From: Streptomyces sp. cf386
GTDB taxonomy: Bacteria > Actinomycetota > Actinomycetes > Streptomycetales > Streptomycetaceae
Direction of reading: 5' to 3'
DNA: 64,000 nucleotides
NCBI RefSeq assembly: GCF_900103585.1
Contig: NZ_FNHV01000016.1
Coordinates: forward strand, 62,001-126,000
Shown here: in pieces, positions 50,938 to 59,588 of the stretch
Position numbering within the stretch: position 1 is the first letter of the stretch
Layout of the letters: each line of letters begins with the position of its first letter
The notes under the pieces: model-generated
What the model saw: only the letters and a program-made list of their open reading frames with translations
Database searches by the model: none
What the model was told of the DNA's origin: nothing
Program-made: the position numbers and the translations under genes

Positions 50938-51903
50938 TCAGGGCGTGGGGAACGCGTTCACGCCCGTCAGCTCCGCCGACAGCTCCCACAGACGTGCCGC
51001 CTGCTCCGGGTCGACGGCCCAGTCCTTCACCCCGCGCATCGCACCGTCGGCCGGAGCGGGCTCGGCCACCTCGCAGTCCTCCAGGTACACACCGCCCAGA
51101 CCGGCCAGCTGGGGCGAGGTCGCCGCCCAGACCTGTGTCGCCGCGCCCTGCTGCGGGTTCTTGAAGCCCTCGGGGTTCAGCGGGGTGCCGTTCTCGTCGA
51201 TCCAGCCGCGCTCCACCATCTCCTCCTTCGCCATGTGCCGCTGGAGCGGGGTGAGGATGGCGCCGGGGTGCAGGGCGAAGGCGCGGACGCCGACGTCCTG
51301 GGCGAGCCGGTCCAGGTGAACGGCGAACAGCACGTTCGCGGTCTTGGCCTGTCCGTACGCCGCCCACTTGTCGTAGCCGTGCCGCCAGTGGACGTCGTCC
51401 CAGCGCACGCCGGTCAGATGGTGTCCGCCGGAGGACACGGCGACGACTCGCGCGCCGCCGGGCACGAGCGCCGGCCACAGCCGGTTGACCAGGGCGAAGT
51501 GCCCGAGGTGGTTGATCGCGAACTGGGACTCCCAGCCGGGCCCGACCCGCGTCTCGGGGCATGCCATGACACCGGCGCCGTTGATCACGAAGTCGACGGT
51601 GCGTCCGGAGGCGAGGAACCGCTCGGCGAAGGCGCGGACGCTCTCCAGGTCGCCGAGGTCCAGCTCGTCCACCTCGACGCCCGGCGTGCCCTCCAGCGCC
51701 TTCCGCGCATCGTCCGGGCGACGCGCGGGGACGACGACGCGGGCGCCGGCCCGGGTGAGGGCCCGGCCGGTCTCCAGGCCGATGCCGGAGTAGCCGCCGG
51801 TGACGATCGCGAGCTTCCCCGTGAGGTCGATGCCGTGCAGGACGTCGTCGGCCGTGCTCGTCGCGTCGAAACCGGAACCGATCTTGTGCTGTGCAGTGGT
51901 CAT
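50938..51903 (-). CDS. SDR oxidoreductase, retinol-dehydrogenase-like
   Basis: A 321-residue extended-substrate SDR. The cofactor loop is VTGGYSGIGLETGRAL near residue 32, then INGAGVMACPE. VAVSSGGHH and YGQAKTANVLFAVHL give the active-site Ser, Tyr and Lys. The pattern is that of the retinol-dehydrogenase/WW-domain oxidoreductase-like bacterial SDRs, which reduce ketones or aldehydes. The N-terminus has a 30-residue extension (IGSGFDATSTADDVLHGIDLTGK). The start is the ATG at 51903. The PHP gene starts upstream on the same side; the 68-base gap shows no strong motif. Confidence 0.9.
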   Translation of the reverse strand: MTTAQHKIGSGFDATSTADDVLHGIDLTGKLAIVTGGYSGIGLETGRALTRAGARVVVPARRPDDARKALEGTPGVEVDELDLGDLESVRAFAERFLASGRTVDFVINGAGVMACPETRVGPGWESQFAINHLGHFALVNRLWPALVPGGARVVAVSSGGHHLTGVRWDDVHWRHGYDKWAAYGQAKTANVLFAVHLDRLAQDVGVRAFALHPGAILTPLQRHMAKEEMVERGWIDENGTPLNPEGFKNPQQGAATQVWAATSPQLAGLGGVYLEDCEVAEPAPADGAMRGVKDWAVDPEQAARLWELSAELTGVNAFPTP

Positions 51904-51971
51904 GAACGAAACGCTACGAATTGGAGCGCTCTCGAAGTCAAGCGGCGTCGGGCGGCATCAAGCGGGTCAGT

Positions 51972-52982
51972 TCACTTCTCGCGAGTCCAGGCCAGCAGCT
52001 CCTCCGCGCCCCACGTGGTGATCACCCGCTCGGCGGGCACCCCGCACTCCTCCGCCCGCGCACAGCCGTACCGCTGCCAGTCGAGCTGCCCGGGCGCGTG
52101 CGCGTCGGTATCGACGGAGAACAGCACGTCCGCCGCCAGTGCCCGGCGCAGCAGCCGTCGGGGCGGGTCAAGGCGCTCGGGCCGGCTGTTGATCTCCACC
52201 GCCGTACCGGACTCGGCGCACGCGGCGAACACCTCGTCCGCGTCGAACTCGGACTCGGGCCGGCCCCGCCCGGTGACCAGGCGCCCGGTGCAGTGGCCGA
52301 GGATGTCCGCGTGCGGGTTGCGTACGGCCGTGACCATCCGGCGCGTCATCGCGCCCGCGTCCATCCGCAGTTTGGAGTGCACGGACACCACCACGACGTC
52401 GAGCCGCTCCAGCAGCTCGGGCTCCTGGTCGAGCGAGCCGTCGTCGAGGATGTCGCACTCGATGCCGGTGAGCAGCCGGAACGGCGCCCAGGTCGCGTTC
52501 AGCTCCGCCACCACGTCCAGCTGCTCGCGCAGCCGGTCAGCGGACAGCCCGCGGGCCACGGTCAGCCGTGGCGAGTGGTCGGTCAGCGCCGCCCACTCGT
52601 GGCCCAGCTCGGCCGCCGTCCGGCCCATGTCCTCGATCGGGCTGCCGCCGTCCGACCAGTCGGAGTGCAGATGGCAGTCCCCGCGCAGCAGCTCCCACAA
52701 CGCGTGGCCACCCTCGGGCGGTGCGGCCGCGGGCGCGCCCTCCAGGTCCGTCAGATAGCCGGGCACCTGACCCGCCAGCGCCTCGCGCACCACCTGTGCC
52801 GTCTTCGGGCCGACACCCCGCAGCGTCTCCAGCGTCCCGGCCTCCGCCCGCGCCCGGACCTCGTCCTGGGGCAGAGCGGCCAGCACCCGGGCGGCCGTAC
52901 GGAAGGCACGTACGCGATACGTCGGCGCCAGGGACCGCTCCAGCAGGAAGGCGATCCGGGTCAGCGCGTCGACGGGATCCAT
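51972..52982 (-). CDS. PHP-domain phosphoesterase with helix-hairpin-helix N-terminus (PolX-like)
   Basis: A 336-residue protein. Residues 1-90 resemble the helix-hairpin-helix DNA-binding part of PolX (TYRVRAFRTAARVLAALP, LRGVGPKTAQVVREAL). The PHP domain follows from residue 100 with metal motifs GDCHLHSDWSDGG, LTDHSPR, GIECDIL, VSVHSK, NPHADILGHCTGR and SVDTDAHA. The polymerase catalytic domain of PolX is absent. It may be a DNA repair nuclease or phosphatase. The ATG at 52982 has GAGGAGG just upstream, so the longer in-frame extension is not needed. Confidence 0.88.
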   Translation of the reverse strand: MDPVDALTRIAFLLERSLAPTYRVRAFRTAARVLAALPQDEVRARAEAGTLETLRGVGPKTAQVVREALAGQVPGYLTDLEGAPAAAPPEGGHALWELLRGDCHLHSDWSDGGSPIEDMGRTAAELGHEWAALTDHSPRLTVARGLSADRLREQLDVVAELNATWAPFRLLTGIECDILDDGSLDQEPELLERLDVVVVSVHSKLRMDAGAMTRRMVTAVRNPHADILGHCTGRLVTGRGRPESEFDADEVFAACAESGTAVEINSRPERLDPPRRLLRRALAADVLFSVDTDAHAPGQLDWQRYGCARAEECGVPAERVITTWGAEELLAWTREK

Positions 52983-53081
52983 CGCCACCTCCTCCTCCAG
53001 GGTTCCCCGGCGCTGCCGCTCCCGCATGTGCGGAAGACCTGTGAGGATTCGTTGACGCGGGTTGCGTTCTACGCTCTATGC

Positions 53082-53318
53082 ATGACCGAAAGCGCGAGCC
53101 CGCACATGTCACACCCGCGGATCCTGGTGCTCGGGGTTCAGCCGGGCACGGATCCGTTCCGCATCATGGAGATCGACGGTGTGGTCGTCGGTATGGCGAG
53201 GGCCATCACCGACGTCCTGGAGACCGCCGCCGCCTTCGGCATCACGGTTCACGACCTGGACGACCCGGACGTGGTCCGCTGGGTGGGCGGCGACAAGTTC
53301 ACCTGGCACCACCACTAG
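53082..53318 (+). CDS. Small conserved-looking protein of unknown function
   Basis: A 78-residue protein (HPRILVLGVQPGTDPFRIMEID, then MARAITDVLETAAAFGITVHDLDDP, ending KFTWHHH). It has predicted alternating strands and one helix and no signal peptide. I recognise the type from Streptomyces genomes without a known role. The strong GC3 bias and ordered composition support coding. A TTGACG hexamer at 53052 and TCTATG at 53075, 17 bases apart, would start the transcript almost at the ATG (leaderless). Confidence 0.65.
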   Translation: MTESASPHMSHPRILVLGVQPGTDPFRIMEIDGVVVGMARAITDVLETAAAFGITVHDLDDPDVVRWVGGDKFTWHHH

Positions 53319-53368
53319 ACGGTCGGGTCGGGTCGGCCGACCGGCGGCCGGCCGGGTCAGCCGACCGT
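53319..53368. terminator. Two-way terminator between convergent genes
   Basis: ACGGTCGG (53319-53326) pairs with CCGACCGT (53361-53368), and a perfect 12-base palindrome GGTCGGCCGACC (53331-53342) lies inside. It separates the small gene at 53082 from the convergent GH16 gene and overlaps the latter's stop. Confidence 0.5.
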
Positions 53369-54586
53369 CCATTTCTGGTTGGCCGCGCCCGTGCAGGTCC
53401 AGAGCTGCAGCCGGGTGCCGTTGGCCGCGTTGTTGCCGGTCACGTCCAGGCACTTGTCGGCCTGCGGGTTGACGATGTCGCGCGCCGCGGTGACGGTCCA
53501 TCTCTGGTTCGGGCCGCCGGAGCAGTCCCACAGCTGGACGGTCGTGCCGTCGGTGGTGCCGTTGCCGGTGGCGTCCAGGCACTTGCCGAGCGCGCGCAGG
53601 GTGCCGTCCGAGCCCACGGTCCACTGCTGGGCGGCGGTGCCGTTGCAGTCGTAGAGCTGTACGGGCGTGCCGTTGGCGGAGCTCGCCCCGGCCACGTCCA
53701 CGCACTTCCCGGCCAGCCCCCTGACCGCGGCGCCGGCGGGCGAGTCGCCGGTCGTCACCGAGACGTGGTCCACCACCAGTTGCTGCGGGAAGACCGTCGA
53801 GCCGTCCGGGTCGCCCGGCCAGTAGCCGCCGACCGCCAGGTTGAGGATCAGGAAGAACGGCTTGTTGAACACCCAGGTCCGGCCGCCCAGGTCGGCGGGC
53901 GTGCGCCGCTGGTAGACGTTCCCGTCGACGGACCAGGTGATGGAGTCGGGCGCCCAGTCGACGGCGAAGGTGTGGAAGGCGTCCGCGAAGGCCTGCCCGC
54001 CCGGGAGGGAGTAGGCGGCGCCTATACCGCCGGACCCGGAGTAGCCGGGGCCGTGCAGGGTGCCGTGCACGGTCGAGGGCTCGAAGCCGACGTTCTCCAT
54101 GATGTCGATCTCCCCCGAGTCCGGCCAGTTGACCGGGGTGCCGAGCATCCAGAACGCGGGCCACATGCCCTGCCCGCGCGGCACCTTCATCCGCGCCTCG
54201 ACGTGCCCGTACTGGGCGGTGAACTTGCCGGAGGTGTTCAGCCGGGCCGAGGTGTACTGGCAGGTGCCGTACCAGCACTGGTAGTTGGCCGGGTTCTCGC
54301 GCCGGGCCGTGATCACCAGGTGCCCCTGGCCGTCCAGCGCCGCGTTCTTGTTGCCGGAGGTGTAGTACTGCCGCTCGTGGTTGTTGACGTTGTCGCCGGT
54401 CTCGATCTGCCACTTCGACGAGTCGACGGCGGCACCGGCGGGCCCGTCGAAGCCGTCTGAGAACGTGACCGCGGCGGCGGTGACGTCCGGCGGATCCGCC
54501 TGCGCGGGGCCGATCGCGGCGGACGCGACCAGGACGGCCGACAGAGCGGCCAGCAGACATGTGCGGAGCAGGCGTGGGGAGGCCAT
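53357..54586 (-). CDS. Secreted GH16 endo-beta-glucanase with C-terminal ricin-type (CBM13) domain
   Basis: A 409-residue secreted enzyme. A signal peptide (RLLRTCLLAALSAVLVASAA) ends near ADPPD. The GH16 domain covers about residues 40-285; the catalytic set in SGEIDIMEN is E159 (nucleophile), D161 and E164 (acid/base), and WPAFWMLG and FLILNLAVGG are typical of laminarinase-type members. A beta-1,3- or beta-1,3-1,4-glucan is the likely substrate. The C-terminal 125 residues hold three ricin-type QxW repeats (QQWTVG, QRWTV, QKWTVG), a carbohydrate-binding CBM13. A strong-looking promoter lies about 75 bases upstream. Secretion suits growth on fungal cell walls or plant glucans. Confidence 0.95.
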   Translation of the reverse strand: MASPRLLRTCLLAALSAVLVASAAIGPAQADPPDVTAAAVTFSDGFDGPAGAAVDSSKWQIETGDNVNNHERQYYTSGNKNAALDGQGHLVITARRENPANYQCWYGTCQYTSARLNTSGKFTAQYGHVEARMKVPRGQGMWPAFWMLGTPVNWPDSGEIDIMENVGFEPSTVHGTLHGPGYSGSGGIGAAYSLPGGQAFADAFHTFAVDWAPDSITWSVDGNVYQRRTPADLGGRTWVFNKPFFLILNLAVGGYWPGDPDGSTVFPQQLVVDHVSVTTGDSPAGAAVRGLAGKCVDVAGASSANGTPVQLYDCNGTAAQQWTVGSDGTLRALGKCLDATGNGTTDGTTVQLWDCSGGPNQRWTVTAARDIVNPQADKCLDVTGNNAANGTRLQLWTCTGAANQKWTVG

Positions 54587-54660
54587 CGTGCTCCCTTCCG
54601 TACGGCGCCCCGGCGAACGGGTGCGCCGACCGTGGTGGGGGGTGAAGGTGTCGCCACTTG

Positions 54661-54689
54661 ATTTAAGGAGTGAGATAAGTGGGCGTCAA
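54661..54689 (-). promoter_or_regulatory. Sigma-HrdB-like promoter of the GH16 gene
   Basis: On the minus strand TTGACG (54689-54684) and TTAAAT (54666-54661) are 17 bases apart, close to the vegetative consensus. The start of transcription would fall near 54654, giving a leader of about 70 bases. CCACTT/AAGTGG arms (54654-54659 and 54677-54682) overlap the core and could form an operator. Confidence 0.6.
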
Positions 54690-54841
54690 GACTTTGGTAC
54701 GGACCAGTAGTTGAGGGACTCGGGGGAGCGGCCCGGGGGATCTGCCGGGGGGGCAGGTCCTTCCGTGTGGGTGCCCAGGATCGTCGTCCGCCCGGCATGC
54801 TTCGTCAGCCGCCGAAGTGTGCGGTTTCTAGGCTGCCTTCC

Positions 54842-55618
54842 ATGAACGCCGCACACATCGGTGAGTTGCTCGCCGTCCTGGGCGCGGGCATCGCCGCCGG
54901 CGCCGTCAACGCCGTCGTCGGCTCGGGGACGCTGATCACGTTCCCTGTCCTGCTCGCGACCGGCCTGCCGCCCGTCACCGCCACGGTCTCCAACGCGCTC
55001 GGCCTGATCCCCGGCTCGATCAGCGGCGCCATCGGGTATCGCCGGGAACTGAGCGGTCAGCGCCGGCGCATCCTGAAGTGGGGCGCCGGCGCCCTGCTGG
55101 GCGGACTCACCGGTGCCGCACTGCTGCTCACGCTGCCCGCCTCGGCGTTCGAACGGATCGTGCCGGCCCTGGTGGGGCTCGCCCTGGTACTGGTCGTCCT
55201 CCAGCCGCTGATCAGCAGGAGGCTGCGAGGTCGCCGCGCGCGACAGGGCAGAACCGCCCGCCCCGACGGCGGCCCCCTGTTGCTCGTCGGACTGACCCTG
55301 GCCAGCGTCTACGGCGGCTACTTCTCGGCCGCCCAGGGCATCATCTACGTCGCCCTGATGGGCATGCTCCTCGACGACGATCTGCAACGCCTCACGGCCG
55401 TCAAGAACGTGCTCGTCGCCGTGGTCAACTCCGTCGCCGCGCTGCTCTTCCTCGTCGTCGCGGACTTCGACTGGACGGCCGTCGGCCTTCTCGCGGTCGG
55501 GTCCGCGATCGGCGGCCACGTCGGAGCGACGACGGGCCGCCGGCTGCCCCCCGTTGTGTTGCGGGCCCTCATCGTGGTGGTCGGAACGGTGGCCATCGTG
55601 CAGTTGGTTGTGCGCTAG
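54842..55618 (+). CDS. TauE/SafE-family membrane permease
   Basis: A 258-residue membrane protein with seven or eight hydrophobic segments. The family motif GAVNAVVGSGTLITFPVLLATGLPPVTATVSNALGL lies near residue 20-55 and its half-repeat YGGYFSAAQGIIYVALMG near 165. TauE/SafE proteins move sulfite or organosulfonates; the substrate here is not known. The ATG at 54842 starts the first helix at a normal distance. The longer frame upstream is arginine/proline-rich and non-coding. It is divergent from the GH16 gene. Confidence 0.9.
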   Translation: MNAAHIGELLAVLGAGIAAGAVNAVVGSGTLITFPVLLATGLPPVTATVSNALGLIPGSISGAIGYRRELSGQRRRILKWGAGALLGGLTGAALLLTLPASAFERIVPALVGLALVLVVLQPLISRRLRGRRARQGRTARPDGGPLLLVGLTLASVYGGYFSAAQGIIYVALMGMLLDDDLQRLTAVKNVLVAVVNSVAALLFLVVADFDWTAVGLLAVGSAIGGHVGATTGRRLPPVVLRALIVVVGTVAIVQLVVR

Positions 55619-55649
55619 GGGCCAGGAGTCAGGGGTTGGACTTGGGGCG

Positions 55650-56345
55650 TCAGGATCGGCGCTCCTTCGCGTGCACCACGCGGCTCAGTCGCCGCCCCAG
55701 CAGCAGGTAGCCGATCAGGGCTCCACTGGTGTTGAGGATGACGTCGTCGATGTCGAAGGCGCGCCCCGTCACCAGCGCACCCTGCGCGAACTCGACCAGA
55801 AGCATCACGGTCGCCGTCAGCAGCAGCACACGCAGGACGCCGCGCGTCCGTGGCGCCACGACGGGGACCAGGATGCCGAACGGAACCCCGAGCAGCAGAT
55901 TCCCGCCGATCTGCCGGACGGCGTCCCGCAGCTCGGGCTGGTCCAGATAGGCCCGCAGGGAGCGGCCCGGATGCAGGTTGGTGTGGGTCAGGGCCTCCGA
56001 CGCGGGCGAGGGCTGCAGGGTGAGCTTCGCCAGTACGACGGCGAAGGCGACCATGAGCGTGAAGGCGCACAGCATCGCCAGAAGGCGGGCCAGGAAGCGC
56101 AGGGGGTGTCGGTCGGGTCGCGGGGTGGGCTGGGCCTTGGTGCCGGCGGGTGGCTTGGCGCCGCGCCCGGACTTGGCGCGGCGCCCGGGCTTCTTGGTGC
56201 CCGCCGTGCCGACCTTGGGCTTTGCGCCCCCTGCCGATTTGGCGGCGCCTGCGGGATGGGCGTTGCCCGCCGTTTTGGCGGCGCCTGTGCTCTTGGAAGT
56301 GCCGGGGCTTATCGCGGCACGCGAACGTGAGGTTCCACGGGCCAT
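55650..56345 (-). CDS. VanZ-like membrane protein with long basic N-terminal tail
   Basis: A 231-residue protein. Residues 1-78 are a disordered tail rich in Ala, Gly, Lys and Arg with repeated AAK-type units. From about residue 80 four hydrophobic segments follow in the VanZ pattern (LTHTNLHPGRSLRAYL, IGGNLLLGVPFGILVPV, LLVEFAQGALVTGRAFDIDDVILNTSGALIGYLLLG). VanZ proteins lower teicoplanin sensitivity in enterococci, but most actinomycete VanZ-like proteins have no known role. The histone-H1-like basic tail is unusual and might bind nucleic acid or anionic lipid. The promoter gap on the left with the DUF4230 gene is 95 bases. Confidence 0.85.
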   Translation of the reverse strand: MARGTSRSRAAISPGTSKSTGAAKTAGNAHPAGAAKSAGGAKPKVGTAGTKKPGRRAKSGRGAKPPAGTKAQPTPRPDRHPLRFLARLLAMLCAFTLMVAFAVVLAKLTLQPSPASEALTHTNLHPGRSLRAYLDQPELRDAVRQIGGNLLLGVPFGILVPVVAPRTRGVLRVLLLTATVMLLVEFAQGALVTGRAFDIDDVILNTSGALIGYLLLGRRLSRVVHAKERRS

Positions 56346-56440
56346 GCGGTCCTCCAGTCTTCAACTTCCTTTCGTTCTAAGGGGATTACCCCGGTTCCGC
56401 GTCGGGATGCCCGCTGTGCCGCGCCCGGTTGTGGCAGGGT

Positions 56441-57103
56441 TCAGGCCCCGTACGTCACCTTCACCTCCTTGAAACCGAGGGAGTGCAGCAGTCCTTCGAG
56501 CATGTCGGTGGTGTTGGACTCGGCGCGGGACGTCAGCCCGCTCTGCTCGGCCGCGTCGCCGATGTGTTTGACCGCCAGCTTCTGTACGGCCTGTTCACTG
56601 TTCGGGTTGTCCGAGAACAGATCGCCGAGGCGGTCGAGGAGGCCGCGTTCCTTGGAGACGGCGTAGGAGCGGTCGGGGTCCAGGGCCGGCTTGCCGAGAG
56701 CGGCGTGCGGGAGGCTGAGTGTGGCGGACGTACGGTCGTCGTTGACCGTCACGTCGTCCTCGCCGACCTTTCCGAGGTCGACATAGGCGTCCACGGTGCC
56801 CGCGCCGACGTACAGCGTGCGGGTGCCGCGGATCGCGTCGGGCAGGAACTTGGCGTCCTTCTCCAGATCCACGACGATCTGGAAGTTGCCGGTGGCGGCG
56901 TCGTAGCGGCTCATATCCTGGATGGACTGCAGCAGCGCGGGACCCGAGCGGTCGTTGGTCTCGGTGCCGAACAGGTCCTTGAGGCCGGGGATCACGCTCA
57001 GCCGGATCCCGGCGAAGAAGACGACGAGCACCAGGACGAGGGCGCTCACCACCTTCGCCCAGCCGGGCATGCGCGTGTTGATGCGCTTGATGGGGGTCGT
57101 CAT
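56441..57103 (-). CDS. DUF4230-domain membrane-anchored protein
   Basis: A 220-residue protein. A short cytosolic N-terminus (MTTPIKRINTRMPGW) is followed by one hydrophobic anchor (residues 17-38) and an extracytoplasmic domain. LLQSIQDMSRYDAATGNFQIVVDLEKD, TLYVGAGTVDAYVDLGKV and GFKEVKVTYG are the DUF4230 core. The family's function is unknown. GGAGG lies eight bases before the ATG. The gene is divergent from the P450 gene at 57248. Confidence 0.88.
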   Translation of the reverse strand: MTTPIKRINTRMPGWAKVVSALVLVLVVFFAGIRLSVIPGLKDLFGTETNDRSGPALLQSIQDMSRYDAATGNFQIVVDLEKDAKFLPDAIRGTRTLYVGAGTVDAYVDLGKVGEDDVTVNDDRTSATLSLPHAALGKPALDPDRSYAVSKERGLLDRLGDLFSDNPNSEQAVQKLAVKHIGDAAEQSGLTSRAESNTTDMLEGLLHSLGFKEVKVTYGA

Positions 57104-57247
57104 GTCGACGTTCCTCCTTCCCTGTTCAACCAAGTACCCCCAAATCCCGTACCGGACCTGTCCGTTGGCCGATTGCCGACCCTGACTGGAGCAGGGACGG
57201 CGCACTGGCGTGGGAAAGTGTCCGCACCGGCGCGTCTGGAGACCCGG

Positions 57248-58438
57248 ATGAGCGCAGAGAGCACCTCCCGGCCGCTTCGCCCCATGCACCGCATCAGCCT
57301 CCCCGAGCCCGGACCGCCCCGGCTCGCCACCCTCGCCACCGGCACCCCGGTGTGGCTCGTGACCCGGTACGCCGAGGCGCGGCAGGTGCTCATGGACCCC
57401 CGGTTCGACCGGGGCTCGCTGCGCGCCCCCGACGCCCCGCCCCTGCTCCTCGTACCGAATCTGCTGGACGCCCCCGACGGACTCCTCAACCAGGACGGCA
57501 CCGCCCATCAGCAGCTGCGCGGCACGGTGCAGCGGGCGTTCACGCCCCGGGCCATCGCCCGCTGGCGGCCCTGGGTGGCCCCGGTGGTCGAAGCGCTCCT
57601 CGACGACCTCGCCGCACGGGACCGGCCCGCCGACATCGTGGAGGCGTTCACGCGTCCGCTGCCCGTCTCGGTGATCTGCCGGCTGATGGGGCTGGAACAC
57701 GTGGACCGTGAGCGCATCCGGCACTGGGCCGACCACGCCCTGTCCGGCGGCGCCCATACGGCGGAGGAAGTCGGCCTGGCCATGCGGGAGTTCGGGGAGT
57801 TCGCCGGTGAGCTCGTGGCCGAGCGGAGGGCGTCACCCGGCGACGACCTGGTGAGCGGGCTGGTCGCGGCGGGGGACGGCCTCAAGATCGACGAGCGCCG
57901 GCTGGTCACCCTGGTCTGCGGACTGGTCGTCGCCGGGCATGAGACCACCATGACGGCGCTCGGCAACGCCGTCGTCTACCTCCTCACCGACGGGCACGCC
58001 GCCTGGAAGGGGCTCGCCGAGGACGGGGAGGCGGCGGCCACCGCGGCCGAGCAACTGCTGCGGACCGTTCCGCTCAGCGAGGGCCGCGTCCTGCCGGGGC
58101 TGATCCGCCGCGCCGTCGAGGACACCGAGGTCGGTGGCGTCCTCATCCCGGCGGGCAGTGTGGTCGCCGTGCAGACCAACTCCGCGGGCCGCGACCCGGA
58201 GGTCTTCCCGCCCGGCGAGCCCGACCTCTTCGCGCCCCTGACCTCGCCCAGCATCGCCTTCGGCGCCGGGCCCCACCACTGCCTGGGCGCCTGGCTCGCC
58301 CGCCTGGAGCTCGAACTCGCCCTGCACCGCCTGGCCGCCCGCTTCCCGAACCTGCGCGCCGAGTTCACCCCCGGGACCATCGAGTGGCGGGAGGGGCAGA
58401 TGACGCGGAGCCCGCTCCGGTTGCCCGTGTCCTGGTGA
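57248..58438 (+). CDS. Cytochrome P450 (class I bacterial type)
   Basis: A 396-residue P450. The I-helix has VVAGHETTMTAL, and C345 in FGAGPHHCLGAWLARLELEL is the haem ligand. The K-helix motif ExxR, normally EALR, is not clear in its usual place; the region reads EQLLRTVPLSEGRVLPGLIRRAVED. It is a free-standing P450 that would need a separate ferredoxin and reductase, and neither lies nearby. The sequence is far from the two CYP102-like proteins in this window. GGAG lies six bases before the ATG. The stop overlaps the start of a 15-base tandem repeat. Confidence 0.92.
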   Translation: MSAESTSRPLRPMHRISLPEPGPPRLATLATGTPVWLVTRYAEARQVLMDPRFDRGSLRAPDAPPLLLVPNLLDAPDGLLNQDGTAHQQLRGTVQRAFTPRAIARWRPWVAPVVEALLDDLAARDRPADIVEAFTRPLPVSVICRLMGLEHVDRERIRHWADHALSGGAHTAEEVGLAMREFGEFAGELVAERRASPGDDLVSGLVAAGDGLKIDERRLVTLVCGLVVAGHETTMTALGNAVVYLLTDGHAAWKGLAEDGEAAATAAEQLLRTVPLSEGRVLPGLIRRAVEDTEVGGVLIPAGSVVAVQTNSAGRDPEVFPPGEPDLFAPLTSPSIAFGAGPHHCLGAWLARLELELALHRLAARFPNLRAEFTPGTIEWREGQMTRSPLRLPVSW

Positions 58439-58526
58439 GGCCGTCACGACCGCGGCCATCACGACTGAGCCCATCACGACTGAGGCTGTCACGACTCAGG
58501 CCGTCACGACTGAGGCCATCGCCACA
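58437..58526 (+). repeat. 15-base tandem repeat, six units
   Basis: Six imperfect copies of GAGGCCGTCACGACT run without gaps (units start at 58437, 58452, 58467, 58482, 58497 and 58512). The last is the most degenerate. It lies in the 176-base gap between the P450 and PRPP synthetase genes and begins inside the P450 stop codon. In one frame it would code for EAVTT-type pentapeptides, but no start codon serves that frame. Confidence 0.9.
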
Positions 58527-58570
58527 CGCCCTCGCCCTCGTGTGAGCCGCAACGTTTCTGCAGATCTCAG

Positions 58571-58604
58571 TAGCATGAGTCCGCCACCCGGAATGATCAT
58601 GCTA
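58571..58604 (+). promoter_or_regulatory. Inverted repeat in the PRPP synthetase leader
   Basis: TAGCATGA (58571-58578) pairs perfectly with TCATGCTA (58597-58604), 18 bases apart. The second arm touches the GGAG ribosome site (58605-58608) for the GTG at 58615. It could be an operator or an RNA leader that masks translation. Confidence 0.5.
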
Positions 58605-58614
58605 GGAGCGGATC

Positions 58615-59568
58615 GTGCGAGAGATTGCCGTGTTCAGCGGTAGTGCCCACCCGGAGCTAGCCGCGGAGGTCTGCGCTCACCTCGGGGTGCCGTTGAGCCC
58701 CAGCCGGGTCAGCCGGTTCGCCAACGACTGCCTGGAGGTGCAGCTCCAGGCCAACTGCCGCGAACGGGACGTCTTCCTGATCCAGCCGCTGGTCCGCCCG
58801 GTCCAGGAACACCTCGTCGAGCTGCTGCTGATGTGCGACGCCGCGCGCGGGGCGTCCGCGCGCCGTATCACCGTCGTCATGCCGCACTACTCGTACGCCC
58901 GCTCCGACAAGAAGGACGCGCCCCGCATCTCCCTCGGGGGTCGGCTCGTCGCCGACCTGATGGTGGCGGCCGGCGCCGGCCGCGTCCTCGCGATGACGCT
59001 GCACTCGCCCCAGGTGCACGGCTTCTTCACGGTGCCGGTCGACCACCTGCACGCGCTGCGCGAACTCGCCGCGCATTTCCGGCAGTACGACCTCTCGCGT
59101 ACGACCGTCGTCTCGCCGGACCTCGGCAACGCCAAGGAGGCCGCCGCGTTCGCCCGGTTGATCGGCGCCCAGGTGGCCGCAGGCGCCAAGCAGCGGTTCG
59201 CGGACGACCGGGTCAGCATCAACACCGTCATCGGCGAGGTGACCGGGCGGGACGTCATCATCCTGGACGACGAGATCGCCAAGGGGAGTACCGTTCTCGA
59301 ACTCCTTGACCGGCTGCGGGAGTTGGGGCCGCGGTCGATCCGGGTCGCCTGTACGCACGGTCTGTTCGCGTCCGGTGCGCTGAAGCGGATCGGTGAGCAG
59401 CCCGACGTACTGGAGATCGTGTGCACCAACACCGTGCCGGTCCCGGCGGAGGAGCGCACCGAGAAGCTGCGGATCCTGTCCATCGCCCCGGCGCTCGCCG
59501 AGGCCGTGCGCCGCATTCACAACGGGGAGTCCGTGAGCGCCCTGTTCGACGCGCCGGGAACCGAATAG
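58615..59568 (+). CDS. prs: Variant ribose-phosphate diphosphokinase (PRPP synthetase)
   Basis: A 317-residue PRPP synthetase-family enzyme, which makes PRPP from ribose 5-phosphate and ATP. The family pattern is intact (VFSGSAHPELAAEV; MPHYSYARSDKKDAPRISLGGRLVADL; LHSPQVHGFF). The ribose-5-phosphate loop reads D218-DEIAKGST in place of the usual DDMIDTAGT, and the region before it has SPDLGNAKEAAAF in place of DVGGxxRA. These changes place it in a diverged branch, probably a second copy next to a housekeeping prs elsewhere. The start is a GTG with GGAG seven bases upstream. The EF-Tu gene follows after 80 bases on the same strand. Confidence 0.88.
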   Translation: MREIAVFSGSAHPELAAEVCAHLGVPLSPSRVSRFANDCLEVQLQANCRERDVFLIQPLVRPVQEHLVELLLMCDAARGASARRITVVMPHYSYARSDKKDAPRISLGGRLVADLMVAAGAGRVLAMTLHSPQVHGFFTVPVDHLHALRELAAHFRQYDLSRTTVVSPDLGNAKEAAAFARLIGAQVAAGAKQRFADDRVSINTVIGEVTGRDVIILDDEIAKGSTVLELLDRLRELGPRSIRVACTHGLFASGALKRIGEQPDVLEIVCTNTVPVPAEERTEKLRILSIAPALAEAVRRIHNGESVSALFDAPGTE

Positions 59569-59588
59569 ACAGGAGGGAGCGGAGCAAG

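Noticed and set aside
35213..58438. Natural-product gene cluster suggested by three P450 genes
   Set aside because: No polyketide, peptide, terpene or other scaffold-forming gene is present, and the P450s each have separate regulators and neighbours.
58437..58526. CRISPR-like repeat array
   Set aside because: Units are 15 bases and directly joined, with no spacers and no cas genes; it is a simple tandem repeat.
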